DNA of 43,083 nt from Actinomycetes bacterium (GTDB lineage: Bacteria > Actinomycetota > Acidimicrobiia > Acidimicrobiales > RAAP-2), in assembly GCA_021818025.1 (NCBI GenBank), contig JAKAFH010000006.1, forward strand, positions 1-43,083, read 5' to 3'. Every line of letters starts with the position of its first letter. Position 1 is the first letter of the stretch. The notes beneath the pieces are model-generated. The model was not told the origin of the DNA. It did no database searches and saw nothing but the letters and a program-made list of their open reading frames with translations. Position numbers and translations under genes: made by a program. Of this stretch, positions 12,049 to 21,327 are shown piece by piece.

Positions 12049-13127
12049 GCGCGTCCTGTCGCCAGGTCGATGATCGACGCCGGCTTCATCTTCGTGGGCA
12101 GCGGCATGGCGGTCGTGACCAGGGTCTGGCCGACGGGCAGCAGCGCCAGCAGCCGATCGCTGCGCACGGGGTCGAGCTCGCTGAAGACGTCGTCGAGCAA
12201 TAGCAGCGGGTCGACGCCGCGGCGCTGTTGGATCAGCTCGTGGCCCGCGAGCCGTAGCGCCAACGCGAGTGAGCGCTGTTCGCCCTGGGAGGCCTGACGT
12301 CGGGCGTCTCGATGGTTGAGGGTGATCAGAATGTCGTCGCGGTGTGGTCCCTTGGTGCTGTGACCCCTCGCGACGTCGTCGTCGAACGCGACGTGTAGCG
12401 CGTCGAGCAGGTCGCCGCTCCACGAGCGGTCATAACCCAGCGCGACCGGCTGACCGTCGTCGGCGAGGGCCCGGTAGTACTGGTTGACCAGCGGGTCGAG
12501 TTGGGCGAGCAACGCCTCGCGTTCGCCCACCAGTTCCAGCCCAGTACTCGCGAGGTCGGTCGTCCAGACCTCGAGCTCCTCGCGTTCACCTGGGGTGGCG
12601 CGCCGTTCCTGGATCCGGCGCAGGACGGCGTTGCGCTGCGAGAGCACGCGGGTGAACCGTTCGAGCAGTGGACTCGTCTTCGGATCTACGTCGTTCATCA
12701 CGTGGTTGAGGAAGTCCCGGCGCTGCTCGGGCCCGTGGCGGATGACGTCCACCCCCTCGGGAGTGAAGACCGTCAGCGGGAGCGCTTCGGCGAGGTCGGC
12801 GCGCGACTGGGGACGCAGACCGTTGATCAGCATCCGCTTCTGGGTCGAGCGGGCGCCACGGGTGAGTGTCAGATCGACCTGGACCCGGCGGTCCTGGTGG
12901 AACAGGACCCCGTGGACCTCGGCGACAGACTCGCCGGCTCGCACCATGTCGGCGGCGCTGCTCGTTCGAAACGAACCAGCCGTCGCCAGGGCGTAGACGG
13001 CCTCGAGGACCGAGCTCTTGCCGGTGCCGTTGGGCGAGAGAAAGACCGTGACCGACGTGTGGTCGGGCCGGAACTGGTATTCGTCAAAGAGTCGGAAGTT
13101 ACGCAGCGTGAGCTCGTGGAGTCCCAC
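12045..13127 (-). CDS. recF: DNA replication and repair protein RecF
   Basis: 360 aa: LHELTLRNFRLFDEYQF, SPNGTGKSSVLEAVYALA, LLLLDDVFSELDPVRSDRLLALL. Confidence 0.96.
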
Positions 13128-13142
13128 GGCGATGCATCCCGT

Positions 13143-14243
13143 CTACTGGACGCGAACGGGCATCAAGAGATACCGGAACCGCTCGTCGTCGACGCCGTGG
13201 ACCATCGCGGGTCGCACGGAGTCCGACATCTCGAGCACCACCTCGTCACTCGGCACGGCCTCGATGCCATCGATCAGGAAGTTCGGATTGAAGGCAATCG
13301 TCAGGTCTTCGCCCACGTAGTCCGCGTCGACGTTGTCCTCGACGTCCCCGGTGTCTTGGCTCTGGGTGCGGATCTCGACCATGCGGTCCTTCACGAGCAG
13401 GCGCACCGACGAGGTCGAGTCCTTTGCGAGGAGCTTCGCGCGCTTGAGCGACGTGAGCAGGGTGTCCTTGGCGACGCGCAGCCGGTTGGGGTAGCTCGCG
13501 GGGATCAGCTGGAGCACCGAGGGGTAGTTCCCCTCGATCAAGCGCGACGCGATGTTCGTGCGCCCGACGACGAAGGAGATCTCGGCGCTGGTCAGCGTGA
13601 CCCCGATCTCGGCGTCGTCACTCAGCGAGGACGCGGAGCGCTGCAGCTCGTGCAAGGCGCGGGCGGGCACGAGGACGTCCTGGCTCGCACCGATGGTGGA
13701 GACGCCCGGCACGTCGCGCACGGCCAGCCGGTAGGAGTCCGTCGCGATCAGTCGAAGCGCGTTGTTCTCGGTCGTGAAGAGCACGCCAGTCAACAGCGGT
13801 CGCGCGTCGTCGGTTGCGGCTGCGCGAACCACCTGGGTGATGCCCTGGATCAGGTCGGCGGCGGGGATCGTGATGAGGGCCCCGGTGATGGGTGGCAGCT
13901 TGGGGTAGTCCATCACCGCGAAGCTGCGCAGGGAGAACTTCGCGCGCCCGAGCGAGACCTCCACGGTCTCCTCGCCACCGTCCACCGTGACGGCCCCCGC
14001 CTCCAGGGAGCGCACTGCGTCCACGACGAGCCGGGCTGGCACGACGACGGACCCATCCTCGAGTCCGATCACGTCGACGGTCGTGCGAACCGTGATGTCG
14101 AGGTCGGTGCCCGTGACCACGAGCTGGTTGCCGGTCAGGGTCAGCAGTACCCCGGAGGTGGCGCCAACGAGCCTCGTCGCCACGACTCGGCTCGCACTAC
14201 TCAGTGCGTCGACCAGGATGTCGCGCTCGGATTTGAACTTCAT
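13143..14243 (-). CDS. dnaN: DNA polymerase III beta sliding clamp
   Basis: 366 aa: MKFKSERDILVDALSSASRVVATR...; C-terminal RFRYLLMPVRVQ; position between dnaA and recF. Confidence 0.97.
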   Translation of the reverse strand: MKFKSERDILVDALSSASRVVATRLVGATSGVLLTLTGNQLVVTGTDLDITVRTTVDVIGLEDGSVVVPARLVVDAVRSLEAGAVTVDGGEETVEVSLGRAKFSLRSFAVMDYPKLPPITGALITIPAADLIQGITQVVRAAATDDARPLLTGVLFTTENNALRLIATDSYRLAVRDVPGVSTIGASQDVLVPARALHELQRSASSLSDDAEIGVTLTSAEISFVVGRTNIASRLIEGNYPSVLQLIPASYPNRLRVAKDTLLTSLKRAKLLAKDSTSSVRLLVKDRMVEIRTQSQDTGDVEDNVDADYVGEDLTIAFNPNFLIDGIEAVPSDEVVLEMSDSVRPAMVHGVDDERFRYLLMPVRVQ

Positions 14244-14302
14244 CGGTTGCCTTTCTTTGACTACTGAGGTTACGTGGCTTGTTTAGTTGAAACAGTGGTT
14301 GG

Positions 14303-14331
14303 TAGTAGTAGGGGTGTGGATTTGTGGATAG
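14303..14331 (-). other. Putative oriC basal unwinding element: two tandem DnaA-box-like 9-mers, C-rich spacer and DnaA-trio-like repeat
   Basis: On the minus strand: CTATCCACA-AATCCACA-CCC-CTACTACTA. Boxes at 14323-14331 and 14315-14323 (sharing base 14323), trio repeat (tagtagtag on plus) at 14303-14311. Confidence 0.65.
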
Positions 14332-14481
14332 ATCGTTGTAACCCCTGATTGATCCGGTGAAACTCCTGGGCAGATTTCCAACACCACTGTCGAAAACTGT
14401 CTCAACCTGCGTACCTAAAGATTCACGTGATGTTGATTTCTCACGAGTTGTCACCCACCAACCAACAACGATGTCCCCATG

Positions 14482-14490
14482 TTGTTCACA
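14482..14490 (+). promoter_or_regulatory. Candidate DnaA box (TTGTTCACA)
   Basis: Matches the TTNTNCACA consensus; lies in the dnaA-dnaN spacer next to the dnaA stop codon. Confidence 0.5.
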
Positions 14491-14493
14491 AAC

Positions 14494-15864
14494 CTATTCG
14501 AACCCCTCCCCCTGCAGACGTCGCTTGAGGTGGTTGATCTCGGCGAGGAGGTCGCCGTTCACCGGCAGCTGTTCTTTGATCTTCTCAACCCCGCTGATCA
14601 CCGTCGTGTGGTTACGCCCGTCGAAGATCCGGGCGATCATTGGGTAGGAGTAGTTGTTGAGCAGTTCGCGGATGAGGTACATCGCGACGTGCCGGGCGTG
14701 CACCAGTGGCCGGAGCCGCTTGGAGCCGCGGATGTCGGCGACCGAGAGCCCGTAGTAGTCCGACACGGCGTCCAGGATGGTCTCGGGTTTGATGGTGACC
14801 TGCTCGTGGCCGAGGTTGGTGAGATGGCTCTTGGCGAGGTCGAGGGAGATCGGCTCTTGGCGAAGGTTGGCGAAGGCGCGCAGCATGGTCACTGACCCTT
14901 CGAGCTCGCGGATGTTGTCACGGACCCGGTGCGCGATCCACTCGGCGACGTCGCGGGGCAGGTCGACCCCCTCGCCCTCGGCCTTGGCGTGCAGGATCGC
15001 GATGCGCGTCTCGAGATCGGGTTGATCGATCTCGGTGACGAGTCCTTGGAGCAGCCGACTTCGGAAACGCTCTTGGATGCCCGCGAGGTCGCGCGGTGAG
15101 CGATCCGACGTGAGCACGATCTGTTTGCCGTCGCCGTGCAGCGCGTTGTACGTGTGAAAGATCTCTTCGTGGAACGTCTCACCTCGGGTCTCCATGAATT
15201 GGATGTCGTCGATCAACAAGACGTCGTTCTCGCGGTAGCGCTCGTGCAACGCGAGCTGTGTGCGCGTCTGGATCGCGCGAATGAAGTCGTTGAGGAATGT
15301 CTCGGTGGAGACGTAGAGGACTTTTCGTCCCGGGTAGTTCTCGTGGACGTAGTTGCCGATCGCGTGCAAGAGGTGGGTCTTGCCGAGACCGCTGTTACCG
15401 TAGATCATCAGCGGGTTATAGGCCCGACCAGGTGTTTCTGCCACCGACTGCGCGGCGGCGAACGCGAGACGGTTCGACGAGCCGGGCACGAACGAATCGA
15501 AGGTCATGCGTGGGTCGAGACGAGCTGGTCGATCGACGCTCGGCGCGTACGTCGTAGTCGTCGTCACGGTCTTGGTGACATCAGGTGTCGTCACTGTGTC
15601 GACGTTCGTCATCGGTTGGTCACTAATCGTTAACGAGACACGCACGTCCTCACCGATGATCTGCTTGGCCTGTTCGATGATGAGCGGCAGGTAGCGCTGT
15701 TGCACGCGCTGCAGTTGGATCTGGTTCGGTGCGCCGATGACTAACTCGTCGTCGTGGTAATCCACAAGGCGAAGTGTGTTGAGTCCAGCGGACCAAACGG
15801 CCTCAGATGCACTGCCACGTAAGGATTCTCGTAGCGCTGACCAGACGTCGTCTCCGTTCGCCAC
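14494..15864 (-). CDS. dnaA: Chromosomal replication initiator protein DnaA
   Basis: NPLMIYGNSGLGKTHLLHAIGNYV, VLLIDDIQFM, C-terminal RPLVHARHVAMYLIRELLNNYSYPMIARIFDGRNHTTVISG. GTG at 15864 has GGAGG 6 nt upstream; the ORF-track GTG at 15900 lacks this. Confidence 0.97.
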   Translation of the reverse strand: MANGDDVWSALRESLRGSASEAVWSAGLNTLRLVDYHDDELVIGAPNQIQLQRVQQRYLPLIIEQAKQIIGEDVRVSLTISDQPMTNVDTVTTPDVTKTVTTTTTYAPSVDRPARLDPRMTFDSFVPGSSNRLAFAAAQSVAETPGRAYNPLMIYGNSGLGKTHLLHAIGNYVHENYPGRKVLYVSTETFLNDFIRAIQTRTQLALHERYRENDVLLIDDIQFMETRGETFHEEIFHTYNALHGDGKQIVLTSDRSPRDLAGIQERFRSRLLQGLVTEIDQPDLETRIAILHAKAEGEGVDLPRDVAEWIAHRVRDNIRELEGSVTMLRAFANLRQEPISLDLAKSHLTNLGHEQVTIKPETILDAVSDYYGLSVADIRGSKRLRPLVHARHVAMYLIRELLNNYSYPMIARIFDGRNHTTVISGVEKIKEQLPVNGDLLAEINHLKRRLQGEGFE

Positions 15865-15892
15865 TTCGTTCCTCCACAAGTCAGTATCGACA

Positions 15893-15901
15893 TTATCCAC
15901 A
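15893..15901 (+). promoter_or_regulatory. Consensus DnaA box TTATCCACA upstream of dnaA
   Basis: Exact 9/9 match to TTATCCACA immediately upstream of the preferred dnaA start. Confidence 0.75.
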
Positions 15902-16068
15902 GGAGGGGGACCCGTGCTCAGCCGATTACCCCTGGGTGTTTCACGTTACACCGTTGGTCGTGGGGTGGGGGCTGGGCGCGACGGTGCGGTAGGATTATCG
16001 GCGCTATCGCTCGCGGCCCTCCAGGAGGGTTTCGCGAAGCGCGTGTGACATCGTGAGAAGAGGATTCT

Positions 16069-16203
16069 GTGAAGCGGACCTATCAACCCAACAAGCGAAA
16101 GAGGGCCAAGACGCACGGTTTTCGTGCCCGGATGCGTACGCGCGCCGGTCGGGCAGTGCTGAAAGCTCGTCGGGACAAGGGTCGTCACGATCTGACGGTG
16201 TGA
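16069..16203 (+). CDS. rpmH: 50S ribosomal protein L34
   Basis: Not in the ORF track (short). GTG at 16069: (M)[43 protein letters not shown]-stop. Confidence 0.97.
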   Translation: MKRTYQPNKRKRAKTHGFRARMRTRAGRAVLKARRDKGRHDLTV

Positions 16204-16206
16204 TCG

Positions 16207-16539
16207 ATGCCGGATCGGGTTCGGACCCGACGGCAGTTCGCACGGTTCGCCAGCCCCGACGCACGGGGCCGAAGCGGGCCAGTGCGCGTTGTCTTCGTTG
16301 ACGATCAACCCGAAGGGCGTGGTCTGGCTGCTGCCTACACCATCAGCCGCAAGGTCGGGAACGCCGTGGTGCGCAATCGCATTCGCCGCCGGCTCCGTGT
16401 GTTGCTCGACGAAGTTCATACGTCCGTTAGATCAGGAACATACCTGATCAAGTGCGGAAATGAGACTGGAAGTCTTTCCTATGATCAACTCAGATCCCAT
16501 CTCCACGAGGCACTCGAGCGAGCACAGCTCCTCACGTAG
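16207..16539 (+). CDS. rnpA: Ribonuclease P protein component
   Basis: 110 aa: [29 protein letters not shown]; directly after rpmH. Confidence 0.93.
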   Translation: MPDRVRTRRQFARFASPDARGRSGPVRVVFVDDQPEGRGLAAAYTISRKVGNAVVRNRIRRRLRVLLDEVHTSVRSGTYLIKCGNETGSLSYDQLRSHLHEALERAQLLT

Positions 16540-16555
16540 TCCTGGCTGGGCTGCG

Positions 16556-16786
16556 ATGGTGCTCGCTCGAAGCATCACGGCCTATCAGCGCGTGACCTCG
16601 GGTCGGCCGTCGCCGTGCCGGTTCTATCCGTCGTGTTCGAACTACGCCCTCGAGGCCATCGAGGTCCACGGTGCGTGGCGTGGCGTGTTGCTCGCGGTTC
16701 GTCGGGTGAGCCGCTGTCGCCCATTGGGTCCACACGGTGTGGACCTCGTCCCAGAAGCTCGGCGTAAGACAAGGAGTTCGAAGTAA
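16556..16786 (+). CDS. yidD: Membrane protein insertion efficiency factor YidD
   Basis: [63 protein letters not shown]. Exact start uncertain. Confidence 0.88.
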   Translation: MVLARSITAYQRVTSGRPSPCRFYPSCSNYALEAIEVHGAWRGVLLAVRRVSRCRPLGPHGVDLVPEARRKTRSSK

Positions 16787-17718
16787 TGGCATCCATCACT
16801 CACTCGATCGGCGCGATCTTTCAGCCGATCTTCCACCTCTTCGGATGGATGCTGGCCTTCCTCTACGGCCTGATCCCGAACTACGCCGTCGCGATCACGC
16901 TGCTGACGATCATCATCATGGGCGCCTTGACCCCCTTCACGGTCAAGAGCACGAAGTCGATGATGGCGATGCAGAAGTTGCAGCCGGAGATCAAGAAGCT
17001 GCAGCAAAAGTACAAAGGCCCGGAAAATCGCCAGGTCCTCAACGAGGAACTGATGCGGCTCTACCGCGAAGAGGGTGCGAACCCGGTCGGCGGCTGCCTA
17101 CCCGTCCTCCTGCAGGCACCATTTCTATTTATTTTGTATAGTGTCATTCGAGGCCTGACGAACATCACGCCGGCTGGTGTCGTTGAGCCTCGGTACATCC
17201 CAACGACCTCGAAGATGTACCACAACCTGATCGCGACCCACGGTCAGATCAATGCCTTCGGCATGGACCTCAACCTCAAGCCCTTTAGTCACCACGGGTC
17301 GCTAGGAGCGACGATCCCCTTCTTCGCCCTGGTGGCGCTCGCCGTTGGCTTGCAGTACTTCCAGATGGCGCAGATGAACAATCGCAACAAGAAGACCGGA
17401 CAGGCCATGCCCAGCCAGCAGCTCATGTTGCAGCGCTTCCTTCCTGTGTTCTTCGCGTACTTCTACATCGTCATTCCCGCGGCGGTCGTGCTGTACATGA
17501 TCGTCTCGACCATCATTCGAATTATCACCCAGGACCTGATGTTCCGCGCGGGTGTTTCGAATCCAAACAAGGAGAAGGAGCGGTCCATTCCGGCCGTCGG
17601 GAAAGTCGAGGCCATCGAGCCGGAGAAGAAGTCCGGTGCGTCTGACCCGAAACCTTCAACTATCAAGCCCCAGCAGCAGACCCGCTCGCGGTCAAAGCGT
17701 AAGAGAAAGGCGCGTTAA
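16786..17718 (+). CDS. yidC: Membrane protein insertase YidC/Oxa1
   Basis: 310 aa, multiple TM segments, [34 protein letters not shown]-type motif. Overlaps the yidD stop (TAATG). Confidence 0.95.
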   Translation: [310 protein letters not shown]

Positions 17719-17721
17719 CCC

Positions 17722-18642
17722 ATGGATTGGGTAGAAACAACAGGTAAGACGATCGACGAAGCGACGAGTCGCGCACTCGCCCACCTCGGTGTCAATAAGG
17801 ATGACGCCGAGGTCGAGATCCTCGAAGAGCCCAAGACCGGTCTCTTCGGGCGCGTCAAGGGTGAAGCTCGCGTCCGCGCTCGCGTCCGCCCGACGGGACC
17901 GCGGCCTAAGCGGACCCGTCGTTCCGGCACCGGCCGCGAGGACCGGCCACGTAGCTCGGCGTCGCGAGGCGATAAGCATCGCGGGCCGAAGGCCGCTGAC
18001 GCGTCTGGTCGAAAGGAAGCAGGAACGCTCGACTCGGGCCGAGACGATGTTGCAAAAGAGAAGAAGGAAAAGAGCGGTCACGGGGAGAACCACCCCAAGA
18101 AGGCGCATAAAGACAAGGGGACCCCACGGGTCGAGAAAAGTCCGAAGAAGGAGGACACAGTGGCCGAGGGAATCTCTCTAGCCGAGCAAGGTGCAATCGC
18201 GAAGGAGTTCCTGGTTGGACTCCTCGCATCGATGAACATCGCAGCCGAGATAACGGTGAGCGAGCTTGATGAGGAGACAGTCGAATTGGCCGTCAACGCC
18301 AATCCCCCGACCGAACTGGGCATCCTGGTCGGTCCGCGCGGGATGACGCTGCAGGCGCTGCAAGAGGTGACGCGCACCGTCGTCCAGGCGAAGAGCCCCG
18401 GTCGCACCGACCGGATCCTCGTGGACGTCGCGCAGTACCGCGAGCGACGCGTTGCGGCCCTCGGACGCTTCGCCCAGAAGGTCGCACAGGAAGTCATCGA
18501 GACCAACGAGGAACGGGCCCTCGAGCCGATGTCCGCCGCGGACCGCAAGGCGATCCACGATTCGCTCGGTGGCCTGGACACCGTTGTCACAAGGTCCGAG
18601 GGAGAAGAGCCGCGCCGCTTTGTGGTGATCGCTCCGGCATAA
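17722..18642 (+). CDS. jag: Jag/KhpB RNA-binding protein (Jag_N, KH, R3H)
   Basis: N-terminal DWVETTGKTIDEATSRALAHLGVNKDDAEVEILEEPKTGLFGRVKGEARVRARV; C-terminal KH/R3H (LVGPRGMTLQALQEVTR, RRVAALGRFAQKVAQEV); long K/R/E-rich linker. Confidence 0.92.
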   Translation: MDWVETTGKTIDEATSRALAHLGVNKDDAEVEILEEPKTGLFGRVKGEARVRARVRPTGPRPKRTRRSGTGREDRPRSSASRGDKHRGPKAADASGRKEAGTLDSGRDDVAKEKKEKSGHGENHPKKAHKDKGTPRVEKSPKKEDTVAEGISLAEQGAIAKEFLVGLLASMNIAAEITVSELDEETVELAVNANPPTELGILVGPRGMTLQALQEVTRTVVQAKSPGRTDRILVDVAQYRERRVAALGRFAQKVAQEVIETNEERALEPMSAADRKAIHDSLGGLDTVVTRSEGEEPRRFVVIAPA

Positions 18643-18650
18643 TTGTTTCC

Positions 18651-19268
18651 GTGACATCGTTATGGTTGACCCGCGCCCTCGAGGAATCGAGGGCGCGGGG
18701 CTTTTTGGGGCCGGGTGCAATTGAACCCCAGATTCAGCACGCCGAGGGGTTCGTCGAGGCGTGGCGGGCCCATCGGGCCGATCCCCCGACCACGATCCTC
18801 GACCTCGGCAGTGGAGGTGGCCTACCCGGTCTCGTACTACTTGACGTGTGGGGGCACCCCACGACCTTCCTCGACTCCATGGAGAAGCGGACGAACTTTC
18901 TACTCGAAGTGCTGGCTTGGGACGACGTGCCGAGCGGGGGCAGCGTGTGGCGCGGCCGCGCGGAAGTCCTCGCTCGCGAGACAAGGGGCGATTCGCGGTT
19001 CAGTATCGTCACAGCGCGGTCGTTCGGTCCACCCGGCGTGACGGCGGAATGCGCAGTTCGATTCCTGCACATCGGCGGACTACTGATCGTCTCCGAACCC
19101 CCCGAAGGTGCCGATCGGTGGAGCGCGACGGGACTTGACCAGCTCGGTCTCGTGTCGAGGGGGACCTTTCGCACGAGCGCTGGATACAAGGTGATGGAGA
19201 AGATTCGTCCCACGCCACTGCGATTCCCTCGTTCCTCGGGCACACCAGGAAAGAACCCCGTCTTCTAG
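18651..19268 (+). CDS. rsmG: 16S rRNA (guanine-N7) methyltransferase RsmG
   Basis: ARGFLGPGAIEPQIQHAEGFVEAW, SAM motif TTILDLGSGGGLPGLVLL, TARSFGPPGVTAECAVRFL; between jag and parA. Confidence 0.9.
   Translation: MTSLWLTRALEESRARGFLGPGAIEPQIQHAEGFVEAWRAHRADPPTTILDLGSGGGLPGLVLLDVWGHPTTFLDSMEKRTNFLLEVLAWDDVPSGGSVWRGRAEVLARETRGDSRFSIVTARSFGPPGVTAECAVRFLHIGGLLIVSEPPEGADRWSATGLDQLGLVSRGTFRTSAGYKVMEKIRPTPLRFPRSSGTPGKNPVF
18670..18706 (+). terminator. Rho-independent terminator-like hairpin after jag and inside the start of rsmG
   Basis: CCCGCGCCCTCGA-GGAA-TCGAGGGCGCGGG (13-bp perfect stem, 4-nt loop) followed by GCTTTTT. Confidence 0.75.
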
Positions 19269-19590
19269 CAGCGCGCGTCCCATTTCCGGCACACCGGTTT
19301 GCCTTGACCGACCAACGGTCGGTGCTTGTTCGCCGTCCGGATAACCAGGAACCCCTGGCATTTCCCGGTTCTCCCAGAGCCCTACCTCAACCTCGAGGCT
19401 TGTACGGGTGACGAATGGCTCGTCCCGTGTGCTTCACGGTGCGCGCTCGCAGGGCCAACGCCTTGCACACCCAACAACGACAGTACCTGGCCACTGTGAC
19501 AACGCACTGATCTCTGAGGGCCCAGAACTAGAACACACGCTGTACGACGCGCGAGAGCGGATCCGTAATCCCCGTTCGTGAGTGGGCCAA

Positions 19591-19606
19591 TGTTTCACGT
19601 GAAACA
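19591..19606. repeat. parS: parS site (TGTTTCACGTGAAACA)
   Basis: 16-bp perfect palindrome identical to the bacterial parS consensus. Confidence 0.97.
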
Positions 19607-20081
19607 TGAGAGATTCGCCAGCAGCGAAGGCACCCCCCTTTCGTGGCTAGCCATGACGACAGCTGGCCAGAAATTCGATGCCATGACCGTGCCGAGCGTG
19701 CCGACGCCGACGCGGTGAGGACTACGCGCCGAGTGCACCGCGTCGCGGTCCGACCACGTTCGCGTCACCACCTGGGTCTTTGCCCGTTACCCCCCGCTTC
19801 GATGACTGTCTACTCCCATAGAGCATGGAAGTGGTCGCGGAGACACGATCACCCGTGGGTCCCATGTAGCTTTGACGGTTTCTCACGTCGCGCAGCGTGG
19901 TGATGGTGTCAAGTGAGCAGTAGCAAACCTGGTCAACGTCGTGGCCGTCGTGATCGCCGTGAAGGCCTGGTGGGGCGCTGGAAATCGGTCGTGACCCGCG
20001 TCTGGTGGTACGACCGCGACCCCGAGAGCCTGGTAAAGCCCCAAATTGCTGCAATCAGCACTGGCTGCGTGCCGGGTGGCT

Positions 20082-20097
20082 TGTTTCACGTGAAACA
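20082..20097. repeat. parS: parS site (TGTTTCACGTGAAACA)
   Basis: 16/16 match to parS consensus. Confidence 0.97.
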
Positions 20098-20317
20098 TCC
20101 CAGATCGAGCAGTATGAGAAGGACTCGACATCTCGCCACCCTGGGACGTTCGGCCTCGGACTGACCGGTGAGGGCGATCACGTGACCCCGAGTTCGACGG
20201 TGCACTCCCCCAATGCGCGGCATGGACGCCGAACACGTAGCCCGACCATGAGTTTCTTGTGTCAAGGGTGCCGGTCAAAGCGTCGCCAGGCGACAACGCC
20301 GTGACGCGACCATGCGG

Positions 20318-20333
20318 TGTTTCACGTGAAACA
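20318..20333. repeat. parS: parS site (TGTTTCACGTGAAACA)
   Basis: 16/16 match to parS consensus. Confidence 0.97.
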
Positions 20334-20919
20334 TGGGGAGCATGAAAGGGCTAGCCGATATCGTGGCGTACCACCTTCGTGTTCCTTCCGTAGATGGTGC
20401 GCTGATCGTACGGAACGCGGAGTTCATTGATCGAACAACGGCGAAACCGGAGCGAACGGTAGGCAGGACCAGTTATAGGTCCATTGGAGGGGTCAGAGCC
20501 AAGTCGCGCACCCTAGTACGAGTCAACGAGTCGCCAAATCCCCGGTGCTGTCGAATCAGCGCCTTGAGCTGAGGTTGGATCATCGCTATGGGCTTCCGAC
20601 GCAGGTTTGCCGAGTGGACGTGCACCAGCGCCCAGGGAAGGTAACGCCGATTCGAGTCGAGAGGCGGGAGAACGTAGCAACGGTGGGGCCCACCAGCGGG
20701 GCCGCCAAGATGCCCCGCGACGGGTACGGGTCTCAGAAACACTGAGGTGGTCCCACCTCGGTGTCTAGTGGGTCGGGTCGTGCACCTTCCCCGTCGAACA
20801 TTGGAGACCTTGGGTCGGGTTGTGCATCGGCGGCGCACGGCTCGTGGTGATCAGGTATCTGAAACGGTGGGGATACGAGCTTCGAGGTCGATGTCGTCGG
20901 TCATTCGCACTGCCACCGA

Positions 20920-20935
20920 GGTTTCACGTGAAACA
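20920..20935. repeat. parS: parS site with one terminal mismatch (GGTTTCACGTGAAACA)
   Basis: 15/16 match to parS consensus. Confidence 0.93.
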
Positions 20936-21170
20936 ATTGCACCGACCCGACACTGGATTGGCCGAGCGTCGCGAACGGCCTTCGGATACTGCCTTTGGCG
21001 ACCTCGTTTGGACGAACCGCCGATCGGATGTCAGAGATGATCGGTTCGGTCCCGTTGAAGGAACACACGGCTGCGCAATGTCATTCTTGAGGGCGTAAAT
21101 CCAGCGCCAATGCGCCGCTCGAGTGTGGCGAAGTGTTCGGATGTGGACACCCCAAGCGTACGTTGGACGA

Positions 21171-21186
21171 TGTTTCACGTGAAACA
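21171..21186. repeat. parS: parS site (TGTTTCACGTGAAACA)
   Basis: 16/16 match to parS consensus. Confidence 0.97.
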
Positions 21187-21311
21187 TCGAGTCGCGGGTC
21201 CGGCAGCCAAACTGACGGCAGATCGAGAATTCCTAATGTTTATAGCGAATTACAAGAATTGGATCCTTCGCTTCGGACGCATCGCTGGCCACTCGAGCCA
21301 GGACGCGATGA

Positions 21312-21327
21312 TGTTTCACGTGAAACA
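21312..21327. repeat. parS: parS site (TGTTTCACGTGAAACA)
   Basis: 16/16 match to parS consensus, about 100 bp upstream of parA. Confidence 0.97.

Noticed and set aside
19913-20164. 83-aa ORF MSSSKPGQRRGRRDRREGLVGRWKSVV...
   Set aside because: Runs through a parS site (GGLFHVKHP), has no clear ribosome site or family resemblance, and is one of several overlapping ORFs.
20924-21187. ORFs starting MFHVKH or containing VSRET in the rsmG-parA spacer
   Set aside because: MFHVKH is the translation of ATGTTTCACGTGAAACAT, i.e. a parS site; the ORFs lack motifs and overlap in several frames.
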